From CAVTWY01 sp963738575 (GTDB taxonomy: Bacteria; Pseudomonadota; Gammaproteobacteria; Burkholderiales; Burkholderiaceae_C): a DNA stretch of 64,000 nucleotides. The translations under genes and the position numbers were made by a program. The stretch's first letter is position 1. The number at the start of each line of letters is the position of its first letter. A model generated the notes under the pieces. It had not been told where the DNA came from, did no database searches, and saw only the letters and a program-made list of their open reading frames with translations. Location of the stretch: positions 930,001-994,000 of the forward strand of contig CAVTWY010000002.1 in assembly GCA_963738575.1 (NCBI GenBank), read 5' to 3'. This document shows, piece by piece, positions 33,746 through 41,584 of this stretch.

Positions 33746-35220
33746 TGCTGGTGTTGGACCACGATCGTGCTGGCGGCTATTGGGGCGCGGTGTATGTTTT
33801 CACCGCGATCAAAGGCTTGCAAGTGGTGATCGACGGCCCTGTCGGCTGCGAAAACCTGCCCGTGACAAGCGTGCTGCACTACACCGACGCGCTGCCACCG
33901 CACGAACTGCCGATTGTCGTGACGGGTCTGGCTGAAGAGCAACTGGGCCGCGAAGGCACCGAAGGCGCCATGCGACGCGCCCACGCGGCACTCGACCCCG
34001 ATCTGCCCAGCGTGGTGGTAACCGGTTCCATCGCCGAAATGATCGGTGGCGGCGTCACCCCCCAAGGCACCGCCATTCAGCGCTTTTTGCCACGCACCAT
34101 CGACGAAGACCAATGGCAGACCGCCAACCGCGCCATCTACTGGTTGTGGCAACAATACGGCCTGCGTACTGTGCCCCAGCGGGTTAGGAAAGAAGGCGAA
34201 CGGCCACGTGTCAACATCATTGGCCCGTCTTACGGCATGTTCAACGGCCCGAGCGATTTGGCCGAGATCCGCCGCTTGGTGCAAGGCATCGGCTGCGACG
34301 TCAACATGGCGTTCCCCTTGGGCTCGCACCTGATGGATGTGTCACGCCTTGTTGAGGCCGATGTCAACATTTGCATGTACCGCGAGTTTGGCCGCACCCT
34401 GTGCGAGGCGCTCGAGCGCCCCTTCTTGCAAGCGCCCATCGGTCTGCACAGCACCACGGCCTTTTTGCGCGAGCTGGGCAAACTGACTGGCCTCGACCCA
34501 GAGCCCTTCATCGAACGCGAAAAACACACCACGATAAAGCCCATCTGGGACCTCTGGCGGTCGGTCACCCAAGACTTCTTTGGCACGGCAAGCTTTGCCA
34601 TCGTGGCCAGCGAAACCTACACACGCGGCGTGCGCCACTTCCTGGAGGACGAGCTCGGCCTGCCGTGCAAGTTTGCCATCGCACGCAAGCCTGCGGGCAA
34701 GACCGACAACGACAACGTGCGAAAGCTATGCCACGAGCAAGCGCCGTTGGTCATGTTCGGCTCTTACAACGAACGCATGTACTTGGCCGAAAAAGCGGGC
34801 TCAGGCCACGGCCCACAACCGACTTACATCCCGGCATCGTTTCCAGGTGCTGTGATTCGCCGCGCCACCGGCACCCCATTCATGGGCTACGCCGGCGCCA
34901 CCTACCTGGTGCAGGAGTTCTGCAACGCACTGTTTGACGCACTCTTCCACATCCTGCCCCTGGGCACCGATCTTGACAAGGTTGACGCCACACCGGCGCG
35001 CGCCACCGAAGCACCCTTGCCCTGGGACGACGAAGCCCAAGCTTTGCTGGCCCGGGCCGTTGAACGCGAGCCGGTGCTGGTGCAGATCTCGGCCGCCAAG
35101 CAGTGGCGCGACCGGGCCGAATCGGCCACGCGCGGCGAAGGTCTGGCACGCGTCACACGCAGCCAGGTCGCACGCGTGACCGGCTTCGCAGAATCACACG
35201 AGGAGGTAACCAGCGCATGA
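33745..35220 (+). CDS. bchZ: Chlorophyllide reductase subunit BchZ
   Basis: The 491-residue BchZ starts with LVLDHDRAGGYWGAVYVF and has the cluster-binding VIDGPVGCENLPVTSVLHY region. It completes chlorophyllide reductase. It begins in a TGATG overlap with bchY and ends in an ATGA overlap with a small Cys-rich ORF that leads into pufB. Promoters for puf are often inside bchZ, but I could not identify one here. Confidence 0.97.
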   Translation: MLVLDHDRAGGYWGAVYVFTAIKGLQVVIDGPVGCENLPVTSVLHYTDALPPHELPIVVTGLAEEQLGREGTEGAMRRAHAALDPDLPSVVVTGSIAEMIGGGVTPQGTAIQRFLPRTIDEDQWQTANRAIYWLWQQYGLRTVPQRVRKEGERPRVNIIGPSYGMFNGPSDLAEIRRLVQGIGCDVNMAFPLGSHLMDVSRLVEADVNICMYREFGRTLCEALERPFLQAPIGLHSTTAFLRELGKLTGLDPEPFIEREKHTTIKPIWDLWRSVTQDFFGTASFAIVASETYTRGVRHFLEDELGLPCKFAIARKPAGKTDNDNVRKLCHEQAPLVMFGSYNERMYLAEKAGSGHGPQPTYIPASFPGAVIRRATGTPFMGYAGATYLVQEFCNALFDALFHILPLGTDLDKVDATPARATEAPLPWDDEAQALLARAVEREPVLVQISAAKQWRDRAESATRGEGLARVTRSQVARVTGFAESHEEVTSA

Positions 35221-35342
35221 CGCTGACATACCACCCCGTTCCGAATGTCGTGGCTTTCTGCCGCGGCTGCCCACCTTGCGCGGGCTGTGCGCAAAAAAGG
35301 CCGCAAGGTCGATTTCAAAGAAGGAGAAGTTCTCATGGCTGA
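35217..35342 (+). CDS. Small Cys-rich ORF bridging bchZ and pufB
   Basis: The ATG overlaps the bchZ stop and the TGA lies 8 bp inside pufB, so ribosomes could pass from bchZ through this ORF to pufB. The 41 residues hold four cysteines in an even C-x2-C-x2-C-x2-C array (CRGCPPCAGC, residues 15-24) and a basic C-terminus. There is no membrane segment, so it is not PufQ as known. It may be only a coupling ORF, and no family is recognised. Confidence 0.4.
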   Translation: MTLTYHPVPNVVAFCRGCPPCAGCAQKRPQGRFQRRRSSHG

Positions 35343-35481
35343 ACGCAAAGGCTCGGTATCGGGTCTGACTGACGAAGAAGCACAGGAGTTTCACCAATTC
35401 TGGACGCAAGGTTTCGTAGGCTTCACGGCAATTGCTGTGGTCGCCCACATCCTGGTCTGGATCTGGCGTCCCTGGTTGTAG
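35335..35481 (+). CDS. pufB: Light-harvesting LH1 beta polypeptide PufB
   Basis: The 48-residue polypeptide has the LH1 beta hallmarks LTDEEAQEFHQFW in the N-terminal region and one membrane helix with the bacteriochlorophyll-ligating His in AVVAHILVWIWRPWL. An AAGGAG site lies nine bases before the ATG at 35335. The same frame is open further upstream but that part is not LH sequence. Confidence 0.96.
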   Translation: MAERKGSVSGLTDEEAQEFHQFWTQGFVGFTAIAVVAHILVWIWRPWL

Positions 35482-35506
35482 CAACACAAAGCAAGCAAGG
35501 ACTGTC

Positions 35507-35740
35507 ATGACTACTCAAGCGAAGCAACACCCGATGTCCCAAGCGCAGATGCAAAAGGAGGATCGAACATCCTTCCGATTGCTCTTCGTCGCGGCCTTCG
35601 TCGTGTTCCTGGCGGTCGCCCTCGTCGGACAGACGCTGGGGATGCAGTGGCGGTCCTGGTTACCGGGTTCCGAGGGTGCGACATCGGTGCACGGGGGCGT
35701 GAAGGCGGCTGTTTATACCTTCATGTCGCATGTTCAATAG
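35507..35740 (+). CDS. Unknown single-helix membrane protein inserted between pufB and pufA
   Basis: The 77-residue product has one hydrophobic helix (about residues 25-43, LLFVAAFVVFLAVALVGQ), preceded by a polar Gln-rich N-terminus and followed by QWRSWLPGSEG and a short helix (VKAAVYTFMSHVQ). There is no His in the membrane helix, so it should not ligate bacteriochlorophyll like LH1 alpha or beta. It begins 25 bp after pufB and ends 11 bp before pufA; pufB and pufA are normally adjacent. It could be a PufQ-like or LH1-accessory protein, but I cannot assign a family. Confidence 0.7.
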   Translation: MTTQAKQHPMSQAQMQKEDRTSFRLLFVAAFVVFLAVALVGQTLGMQWRSWLPGSEGATSVHGGVKAAVYTFMSHVQ

Positions 35741-35751
35741 GAGGTTATGTT

Positions 35752-35931
35752 ATGTGGCGTATTTGGAAGTTGTTCGACCCGCTTCGCGCGATGGTTGCAC
35801 AAGGCATTTTCCTGTTCGGGTTGGCAGCAATGATCCATCTGGTCTTGCTGTCCACACCAACCTTCAACTGGCTGGATGGCCCTGCCGCCAACCAGACGAT
35901 GAAGCAGAACGCTGCGATGCCCAAGAAGTAA
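35752..35931 (+). CDS. pufA: Light-harvesting LH1 alpha polypeptide PufA
   Basis: The 59-residue protein begins MWRIWKLFDPLRAMVAQGIF, the standard LH1 alpha N-terminus. The ligating His is in AAMIHLVLLST, followed by a C-terminal tail that may be processed. A perfect AGGAGG precedes the ATG. Confidence 0.96.
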   Translation: MWRIWKLFDPLRAMVAQGIFLFGLAAMIHLVLLSTPTFNWLDGPAANQTMKQNAAMPKK

Positions 35932-35964
35932 TTCTTCGAGGGTCCATCAAAGTGACAAACGGAT

Positions 35965-35998
35965 GGCGGGGCACGGTTTTCACAGACCAAGCCCCGTC
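35965..35998 (+). terminator. Intercistronic hairpin between pufA and pufL
   Basis: GGCGGGGC (35965-35972) pairs with GCCCCGTC (35991-35998), including one G-T pair. Inside it GGTTT pairs with AGACC around a TCAC loop. In Rhodobacter, hairpins at this place stabilise the pufBA message relative to pufLM and give excess LH1. A T-rich stretch follows, so partial termination is also possible. Confidence 0.65.
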
Positions 35999-36027
35999 TT
36001 TCCCAAAATTTTTATAAGGAACCGGCC

Positions 36028-36852
36028 ATGGCGATGCTGAGTTTCGAGCGCAAATACCGCGTGCGCGGCGGCACCCTCGTCGGTGGTGATCTGTTCGACT
36101 TTTGGGTCGGGCCGTTTTATGTCGGCTTCTTCGGCGTGACCACCATCTTTTTCACCTTCGTGGGTGTGGCGATGCTTGCCTACGGCGCGGCCATCGGACC
36201 CACATGGAACCTGTGGCAAATCAGCATTGCACCACCAGACCTGAAATACGGTCTCGGCTTCGCGCCTCTCAAAGAAGGCGGCATCTGGCAGGTGGTGACC
36301 GTTTGTGCGATTGGTGCCTTTGGCAGTTGGATGATGCGCGAAGTCGAGATCTGCCGAAAGCTGGGCATGGGCCTGCACGTGCCCTTTGCCTTCGGCATGG
36401 CGATCTTTGCCTACGTCACGCTGGTGGTGATTCGCCCTGTGTTGTTGGGTGCTTGGGGCCACGGCTTCCCCTACGGCATCTTCAGTCACCTCGACTGGGT
36501 GTCCAACGTGGGCTACCAGTACCTGCACTTTCACTACAACCCGGCGCACATGATCGCCATCAGTTTCTTCTTCACCTGTGCGCTGGCACTCTCACTGCAC
36601 GGCGGCTTGGTTCTGTCGGCCACCAACCCTGGCGAAGGCCAAGTGGTCAAGACACCCGACCATGAAGACACGTTCTTTCGCGACCTGATTGGCTACTCAG
36701 TCGGCACGCTTGGCATCCATCGTTTGGGTCTCTTTCTGGCCTTGGCTGCGGTGTTCTTCAGCGCGGTTTGCATCGTCATCAGTGGCCCATTTTGGACCCG
36801 CGGTTGGCCCGAATGGTGGAACTGGTGGTTGGCCCTTCCCATTTGGAAATAG
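36028..36852 (+). CDS. pufL: Reaction centre L subunit PufL
   Basis: PufL is one of the two core reaction-centre subunits binding bacteriochlorophylls, pheophytin and QB. The 274 residues form five membrane helices, beginning MAMLSFERKYRVRGGTLVGG and including HLDWVSNVGYQYLHFHYNPAHM with its pigment- and iron-binding His residues. The length is standard. The start has an ATAAGGA site. Confidence 0.98.
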   Translation: MAMLSFERKYRVRGGTLVGGDLFDFWVGPFYVGFFGVTTIFFTFVGVAMLAYGAAIGPTWNLWQISIAPPDLKYGLGFAPLKEGGIWQVVTVCAIGAFGSWMMREVEICRKLGMGLHVPFAFGMAIFAYVTLVVIRPVLLGAWGHGFPYGIFSHLDWVSNVGYQYLHFHYNPAHMIAISFFFTCALALSLHGGLVLSATNPGEGQVVKTPDHEDTFFRDLIGYSVGTLGIHRLGLFLALAAVFFSAVCIVISGPFWTRGWPEWWNWWLALPIWK

Positions 36853-36876
36853 TGATCAGGACGTAGGAGCGACCCC

Positions 36877-37857
36877 ATGGCGCAATACCAAAATCTATTC
36901 ACGCGTGTGCAGGCAGTTGGCCCCACGCAGCTTGGCATCGATCTGCCGCACGGGAACAGCCCGCGCAGCGGCACCCCGTTCTTGGTGCACCTGGCAGGGC
37001 GACTGGGCAATGCCCAAATTGGCCCCGTTTACCTTGGTGGATTGGGGGTGGCGTCGCTGATCTTGGGCGTGCTGTCGTTCAACATCATGGGTTTGAACAT
37101 GCTGGCGTCAGTCAACTGGAACCCGGTGGAGTTCATCCGCCAGCTACCCTGGCTGGCGCTCGAACCCCCACCCCCCGGCTACGGTCTGCACTTGCCGCCG
37201 ATGAATCAGGGGGGCTGGTGGTTGGTTGCCGGTGGCGCCTTGACCACGTCAATGCTGCTGTGGTGGGCACGGACCTACCGCCGCGCCAAGGCACTGGGCA
37301 TGGGTACGCACATTCCGTGGGCGTTTGCGTCCGCCATCTGGCTCTTTTTGGTGCTGGGATTCTTCCGCCCCGTGTTGATGGGTTCGTGGGGAGAGGCCGT
37401 GCCGTTTGGCATCTTTCCGCACCTCGACTGGACAGCGGCTTTTTCGCTGCGCTACGGCAACCTCTTCTACAACCCCTTCCATGCGCTGTCGATTGCGTTC
37501 CTCTACGGCTCGGCACTGCTTTTTGCCATGCACGGTGCCACCATTTTGGCCGTTAGCCGCTACGGTGGCGACCGTGAAATTGATCAGATTGTCGACCGCG
37601 GCACGGCGAGTGAGCGCGCCGCACTGTTTTGGCGCTGGACGATGGGCTTCAACGCAACAATGGAGTCGATTCACCGCTGGGCATGGTGGTTTGCGGTGTT
37701 GACACCCCTGGTGGGCGGCATTGGCATCTTGCTCACTGGCACGGTGGTTGACAACTGGTACCTGTGGGCCGTCAAGCACGGCTTTGCGCCCCCCTACCCG
37801 ATCGCCGTGCCGGCCATCATCGATCCGGCAACGCTGGTGCAGGGAGTCAAGCCATGA
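36877..37857 (+). CDS. pufM: Reaction centre M subunit PufM
   Basis: PufM is the 326-residue partner of PufL and binds QA. Conserved PufM sequence includes FGIFPHLDWTAAFSLRYGN with the following YNPFHALSIAFLYGS, and the iron-binding His in ESIHRWAWW. It ends in an ATGA overlap with pufC. Confidence 0.98.
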   Translation: MAQYQNLFTRVQAVGPTQLGIDLPHGNSPRSGTPFLVHLAGRLGNAQIGPVYLGGLGVASLILGVLSFNIMGLNMLASVNWNPVEFIRQLPWLALEPPPPGYGLHLPPMNQGGWWLVAGGALTTSMLLWWARTYRRAKALGMGTHIPWAFASAIWLFLVLGFFRPVLMGSWGEAVPFGIFPHLDWTAAFSLRYGNLFYNPFHALSIAFLYGSALLFAMHGATILAVSRYGGDREIDQIVDRGTASERAALFWRWTMGFNATMESIHRWAWWFAVLTPLVGGIGILLTGTVVDNWYLWAVKHGFAPPYPIAVPAIIDPATLVQGVKP

Positions 37858-39218
37858 GAAACCTCGTTTTAGCGTTGTGCACGGTGGGCCTGTTGGCAGC
37901 CTGCGAGCGCCCGCCCATGCAAAGCACGCAACAAGGCTACCGTGGCACGGGCATGCAGCAGATTGACAATCCGCGCATCCTGGCCGCACAAAAAGCCGCC
38001 CTGCCGCCCATCCCTGACCTGCCACCGCCAGCATCGACCGAAGGCCCCAAGGCCAAGGACATCTACCAAAACGTCAAGGTGCTGGGCGACTTGTCGGTGG
38101 GCGAGTTCACCCGTCACATGCTGGCCATGACGCAATGGGTGTCACCCGCTGAAGGCTGCAATTACTGCCACAACCCAGCCAACTTGGCCGACGATTCCAA
38201 ATACACCAAGGTCGTCGCCCGCCGCATGATTGAGATGACGCGTCACGTCAACGCCGATTGGGGCAAACACGTCGGCAAGACGGGTGTCACCTGCTACACG
38301 TGCCACCGGGGCAACCCTGTGCCCGCTGAAGTGTCGTACACGGCGGCCACCCCCAAGAACAATCGGGTGGGGCCTGGTTTTGGCAACGACGCCGGGCAGA
38401 ACAAGGCAGATCCTTCCATTGCGCTGGCTTCACTGCCCTACGACCCGTTCACCCATCTTTTGGCCGGTGGCAAGAACGGCAGCGACGAGATCCGCGTTCA
38501 GGGCACCCAAGCGCTGCCGCAGGACGATCACCGCACATCCATCAAGCAGGCCGAGTTCACCTACTCGCTGATGAATCACTTCAGCAAGTCGCTTGGCGTC
38601 AATTGCACCTTCTGTCACAACACGCAATCGTTTCAGTCGTGGGATGGCCCGGTGCAGCGTGTTACCGCTTGGCATGGCATTCGCATGGCACGCGACCTGA
38701 ACGGCGGATACCTCGAGCCACTCACCAGCACCTTTCCCCCCAACCGCTTGGGGCCCACGGGCGATGTGGCCAAGGTTAGCTGCGCCACCTGCCACCAGGG
38801 CGTTAACAAACCTCTGGCTGGGCTCGCCATGGCCAAAGACTACGCTGGGTTGGTCAAGGCGGTGGTTGCATCAGTCGGCTTGCCGACTCCGGTGGCCGAT
38901 TCAAAGCGCTCGGTGATGTACTTTGCAGTCGGCTCTCCGTCCCTTGACGCTGACCAGGCCAAGGCACTGACGGCCCTGATCGCCACCATGGGCACGCAGG
39001 CCAAAAGCACCGCCACCATCTCGGGCTTTCACTCCGCAGCAGGCACCCTGGCTCAAAACCAAGAGCTTGCCAAGCAACGCGCATTTTCCGTGCGTGACGC
39101 CTTGGTTGCCGGCGGCGTGTCAGCCGACCGCGTCAAGCTCGAAAGGCCTCGGCAGACTGAAGCCAACGTAGCAGGCGAAGACCCAACCGCTCGCCGTGTC
39201 GAAGTGACGGTCCAGTAG
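37854..39218 (+). CDS. pufC: Tetraheme reaction-centre cytochrome PufC with a C-terminal OmpA-like domain
   Basis: PufC is the bound cytochrome that re-reduces the special pair. The 454-residue precursor has a lipoprotein signal (VGLLAACER). Its four heme motifs are CNYCH, CYTCH, CTFCH and CATCH, spread between about residues 100 and 320. After the last heme the protein continues for about 110 residues with an OmpA-like domain: a strand VMYFAVGSPSLDADQ, then SGFHSAAG and NQELAKQRAFSVRDALVAGG. PufC proteins usually end near residue 350, so this is an added module. The ATG at 37854 overlaps the pufM stop. Confidence 0.93.
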   Translation: MRNLVLALCTVGLLAACERPPMQSTQQGYRGTGMQQIDNPRILAAQKAALPPIPDLPPPASTEGPKAKDIYQNVKVLGDLSVGEFTRHMLAMTQWVSPAEGCNYCHNPANLADDSKYTKVVARRMIEMTRHVNADWGKHVGKTGVTCYTCHRGNPVPAEVSYTAATPKNNRVGPGFGNDAGQNKADPSIALASLPYDPFTHLLAGGKNGSDEIRVQGTQALPQDDHRTSIKQAEFTYSLMNHFSKSLGVNCTFCHNTQSFQSWDGPVQRVTAWHGIRMARDLNGGYLEPLTSTFPPNRLGPTGDVAKVSCATCHQGVNKPLAGLAMAKDYAGLVKAVVASVGLPTPVADSKRSVMYFAVGSPSLDADQAKALTALIATMGTQAKSTATISGFHSAAGTLAQNQELAKQRAFSVRDALVAGGVSADRVKLERPRQTEANVAGEDPTARRVEVTVQ

Positions 39219-39231
39219 CGGGCAATCCTCA

Positions 39232-39993
39232 GTGATCCGAAGCGCGTTTGCACCCACCCCGCAAACGCAGCCCGCACCGACAGCCAGCATCACCAGCGCC
39301 CCAGCGGGAACGCCCAGCGTGGTGGTGCTGATGCTGGTGCGGTACCGCCGCCAAGCGGTGCCGTGGGGTATGTCAAGGCTTGTGTTGGGCACACGCGACT
39401 TGTCCCGCAGCCCGGGTATGCGCTTTGCCCGCGTGCTCGGAAGTGGCCGCGATGGCCACTTTGGTCTGGCCCCCAGCCTGGCGCGACAAGGGCTCATTGC
39501 CTTCTTTGACGACACGGCGTCGGCCCGCGACTTCCTGGCCACGTCCCCTGCCGTACAGGCACGGCGCGACCATGCAGACGAATGCTTAACGGCGCTGCTG
39601 AGCGTCTCGTCCAGTCGCGGCACGTGGGGTGGTGTGGCGCTAGCACCCGGTGCGGCGCTCGATGAGAGCCAACCCATGGCCTCGATCACTCGCGCGGCGA
39701 TTCGGCCTCGGCACACCAGGGCCTTTTGGCGCCACGCGCCCGCCAGCGAAGCCAGCCTCGCGCAAGCGCCCGGTTGCCGCTTGGCCGCCGGCCTGGGTGA
39801 GGCACCCTTGTTGCGCCAAGCCACCTTCAGCCTTTGGGACAACAGCGCAGCGATGAACGCATATGCGCGCCAAGGAGCGCACCTGGCCGCCAGCCGTGGC
39901 GCTTGGCAGCACGATTGGTTCAGCGAGTGGATGTTTGTGCGCTTGGTGCCGCTGGCGATCGAAGGTCAATGGCAGGGGCGCGTCCATGGCTAA
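39232..39993 (+). CDS. crtA: Spheroidene monooxygenase CrtA
   Basis: CrtA introduces the 2-keto group to turn spheroidene into spheroidenone under oxygen. The 253-residue protein has VVVLMLVRYRRQAVPWGM near the start and the family-typical ATFSLWDNSAAMNAYARQGA and WFSEWMFVRL near the end. The GTG at 39232, 13 bp after pufC, is the first start; no better ribosome-binding site is evident. It overlaps crtD by 8 bp. Confidence 0.92.
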   Translation: MIRSAFAPTPQTQPAPTASITSAPAGTPSVVVLMLVRYRRQAVPWGMSRLVLGTRDLSRSPGMRFARVLGSGRDGHFGLAPSLARQGLIAFFDDTASARDFLATSPAVQARRDHADECLTALLSVSSSRGTWGGVALAPGAALDESQPMASITRAAIRPRHTRAFWRHAPASEASLAQAPGCRLAAGLGEAPLLRQATFSLWDNSAAMNAYARQGAHLAASRGAWQHDWFSEWMFVRLVPLAIEGQWQGRVHG

Positions 39994-41584
39994 ACATCAT
40001 CGCGTGGTGGTGGTCGGCGCGGGCATGGGTGGCCTGGTGTCGGCGCTGCTGCTGTCAGCGCGCGGGTTGGACGTCACCCTGGTGGACAGCGCCACCGAAC
40101 CGGGTGGCAAGATGCGCGCCGTCGAGGTTGACGGAGCGTCCATCGACGCAGGGCCGACGGTGTTTACGATGCGATGGGTCTTTGACGAACTGTTGGCGCA
40201 GGTTGGCTCGTCGCTTGACGAACTGGTTGCGCTCAAGCCGCTGACCGTCTTGGCCCGACATGCCTGGCGTGATCACGGACCTCGGCTGGATCTTCACGCC
40301 GATGCAGCCCTCTCGGCCGACGCCATCGCTCGCTTTTCCTCGCCTGCTGAAGGGCGGCGCTACCTGGCCTTTTGCGACGAGGCGCGTCGTGTGTACCAGC
40401 AACTCGAAGGCCCGCACATCCGCTCGCAGCGACCCAGCCTTGCGCGCCTGGCGGTGGACCTCGGCCCCAAGGGTCTCTCAACCCTCGCTGGTCTTGGGCC
40501 CTTTGCATCGCTGTGGCGAACGTTGGGTCGCCATTTTCACGACCCTCGCATGCGTCAGTTGTTTGCTCGCTATGCCACCTATTGCGGCGCCTCGCCCTGG
40601 GCGGCACCTGCCACCTTGATGCTGGTGGCGCACGTTGAGCAAGAAGGTGTTTGGTCGATCGAGGGTGGCATGTCCACCTTGGCCAAGCGTCTGGCCGCGC
40701 TCGCCGTGCAGCGAGGTGTGCGCCTGCGCTTGGGCAACGAAGCCGTGCGGATCAGCGTCGAGTACGGCCAAGCGCGTGGGGTCGTGTTGGCCAGTGGCGA
40801 GCGCATCGAAGCAGACAGCGTGGTCTACAACGGCGACGTCAACGCCCTGGCGCTTGGGCTGCTGGGGCGTGACGCCATCCCGCCATCGGGTGCACCGCTG
40901 CACCCCAAAGGCCGGTCACTGTCGGCCGTCACCTGGGCCATGCACGCGCGCACTGACGGCTTTCCACTGGTGCGCCACAACGTATTTTTCGACAACGATT
41001 ACGAGAGCGAATTCAACGACATCTTCACGCGACACCGCCTGCCCCGGCAGGGCACGGTGTATGTCTGCGCCCAGGATCGCTTGCAAGACGCGCAAGCTGC
41101 ACCCGTGGGGCGTGAGCGTTTGTTGGCGCTCGTTAACGCACCAGCTGATGGTGATCAAGACGCGGCTGGCAACGGCCGCAGTTCCATGGACGCTTCGGAG
41201 ATTGACTCATGCGAACATCGCAGCCTGGCGCTGCTGCAGCAATGCGGCCTGAACCTTTACATCTCGCGCCAAGCCCAAGTGCTCCGGCGCACGCCCGTGG
41301 ATTTTCATCGCCTGTACCCGGGCTCGGGTGGCGCACTGTACGGGCCTGCGACGCACGGCTGGATGGCGCTGTTCAAACGCTCGGGCGCGATGACGGCCAT
41401 GCCGGGGCTTTACCTGGCAGGGGGCAGCGCACACCCTGGCCCGGGGGTCCCGATGGCTGCGATGTCGGGACGGCTGGCGGCCGAGACGCTTCTGGCGCGC
41501 CTCGATTCAATCAGCCGGTCGCGCCGGGCGCCTACCTCTGGTGGTACCTCGACGCCATCAGCGACGACGGCCGCCACGCCTTGA
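39986..41584 (+). CDS. crtD: Hydroxyneurosporene desaturase CrtD
   Basis: CrtD introduces the 3,4-double bond in the spheroidene route. The CrtI-type flavoprotein begins with VVVVGAGMGGLVSALLL and DSATEPGGKMRAVEVDG, and has the C-terminal FAD site GLYLAGGSAHPGPGVPMAAMSG. It is 532 residues long. The last 25 or so (after ETLLARLD) are Ser/Thr/Ala-rich and overlap the conserved start of crtC in another frame, so the natural end may be slightly different. Confidence 0.92.
   Translation: MAKHHRVVVVGAGMGGLVSALLLSARGLDVTLVDSATEPGGKMRAVEVDGASIDAGPTVFTMRWVFDELLAQVGSSLDELVALKPLTVLARHAWRDHGPRLDLHADAALSADAIARFSSPAEGRRYLAFCDEARRVYQQLEGPHIRSQRPSLARLAVDLGPKGLSTLAGLGPFASLWRTLGRHFHDPRMRQLFARYATYCGASPWAAPATLMLVAHVEQEGVWSIEGGMSTLAKRLAALAVQRGVRLRLGNEAVRISVEYGQARGVVLASGERIEADSVVYNGDVNALALGLLGRDAIPPSGAPLHPKGRSLSAVTWAMHARTDGFPLVRHNVFFDNDYESEFNDIFTRHRLPRQGTVYVCAQDRLQDAQAAPVGRERLLALVNAPADGDQDAAGNGRSSMDASEIDSCEHRSLALLQQCGLNLYISRQAQVLRRTPVDFHRLYPGSGGALYGPATHGWMALFKRSGAMTAMPGLYLAGGSAHPGPGVPMAAMSGRLAAETLLARLDSISRSRRAPTSGGTSTPSATTAATP

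Noticed and set aside
35245..35334. N-terminal extension of pufB by 30 codons
   Set aside because: LH1 beta polypeptides start at the ATG at 35335, which has its own ribosome-binding site.
35507..35740. The ORF between pufB and pufA as a light-harvesting alpha or beta polypeptide
   Set aside because: There is no His in the membrane helix to bind bacteriochlorophyll, and both true LH1 genes are present.
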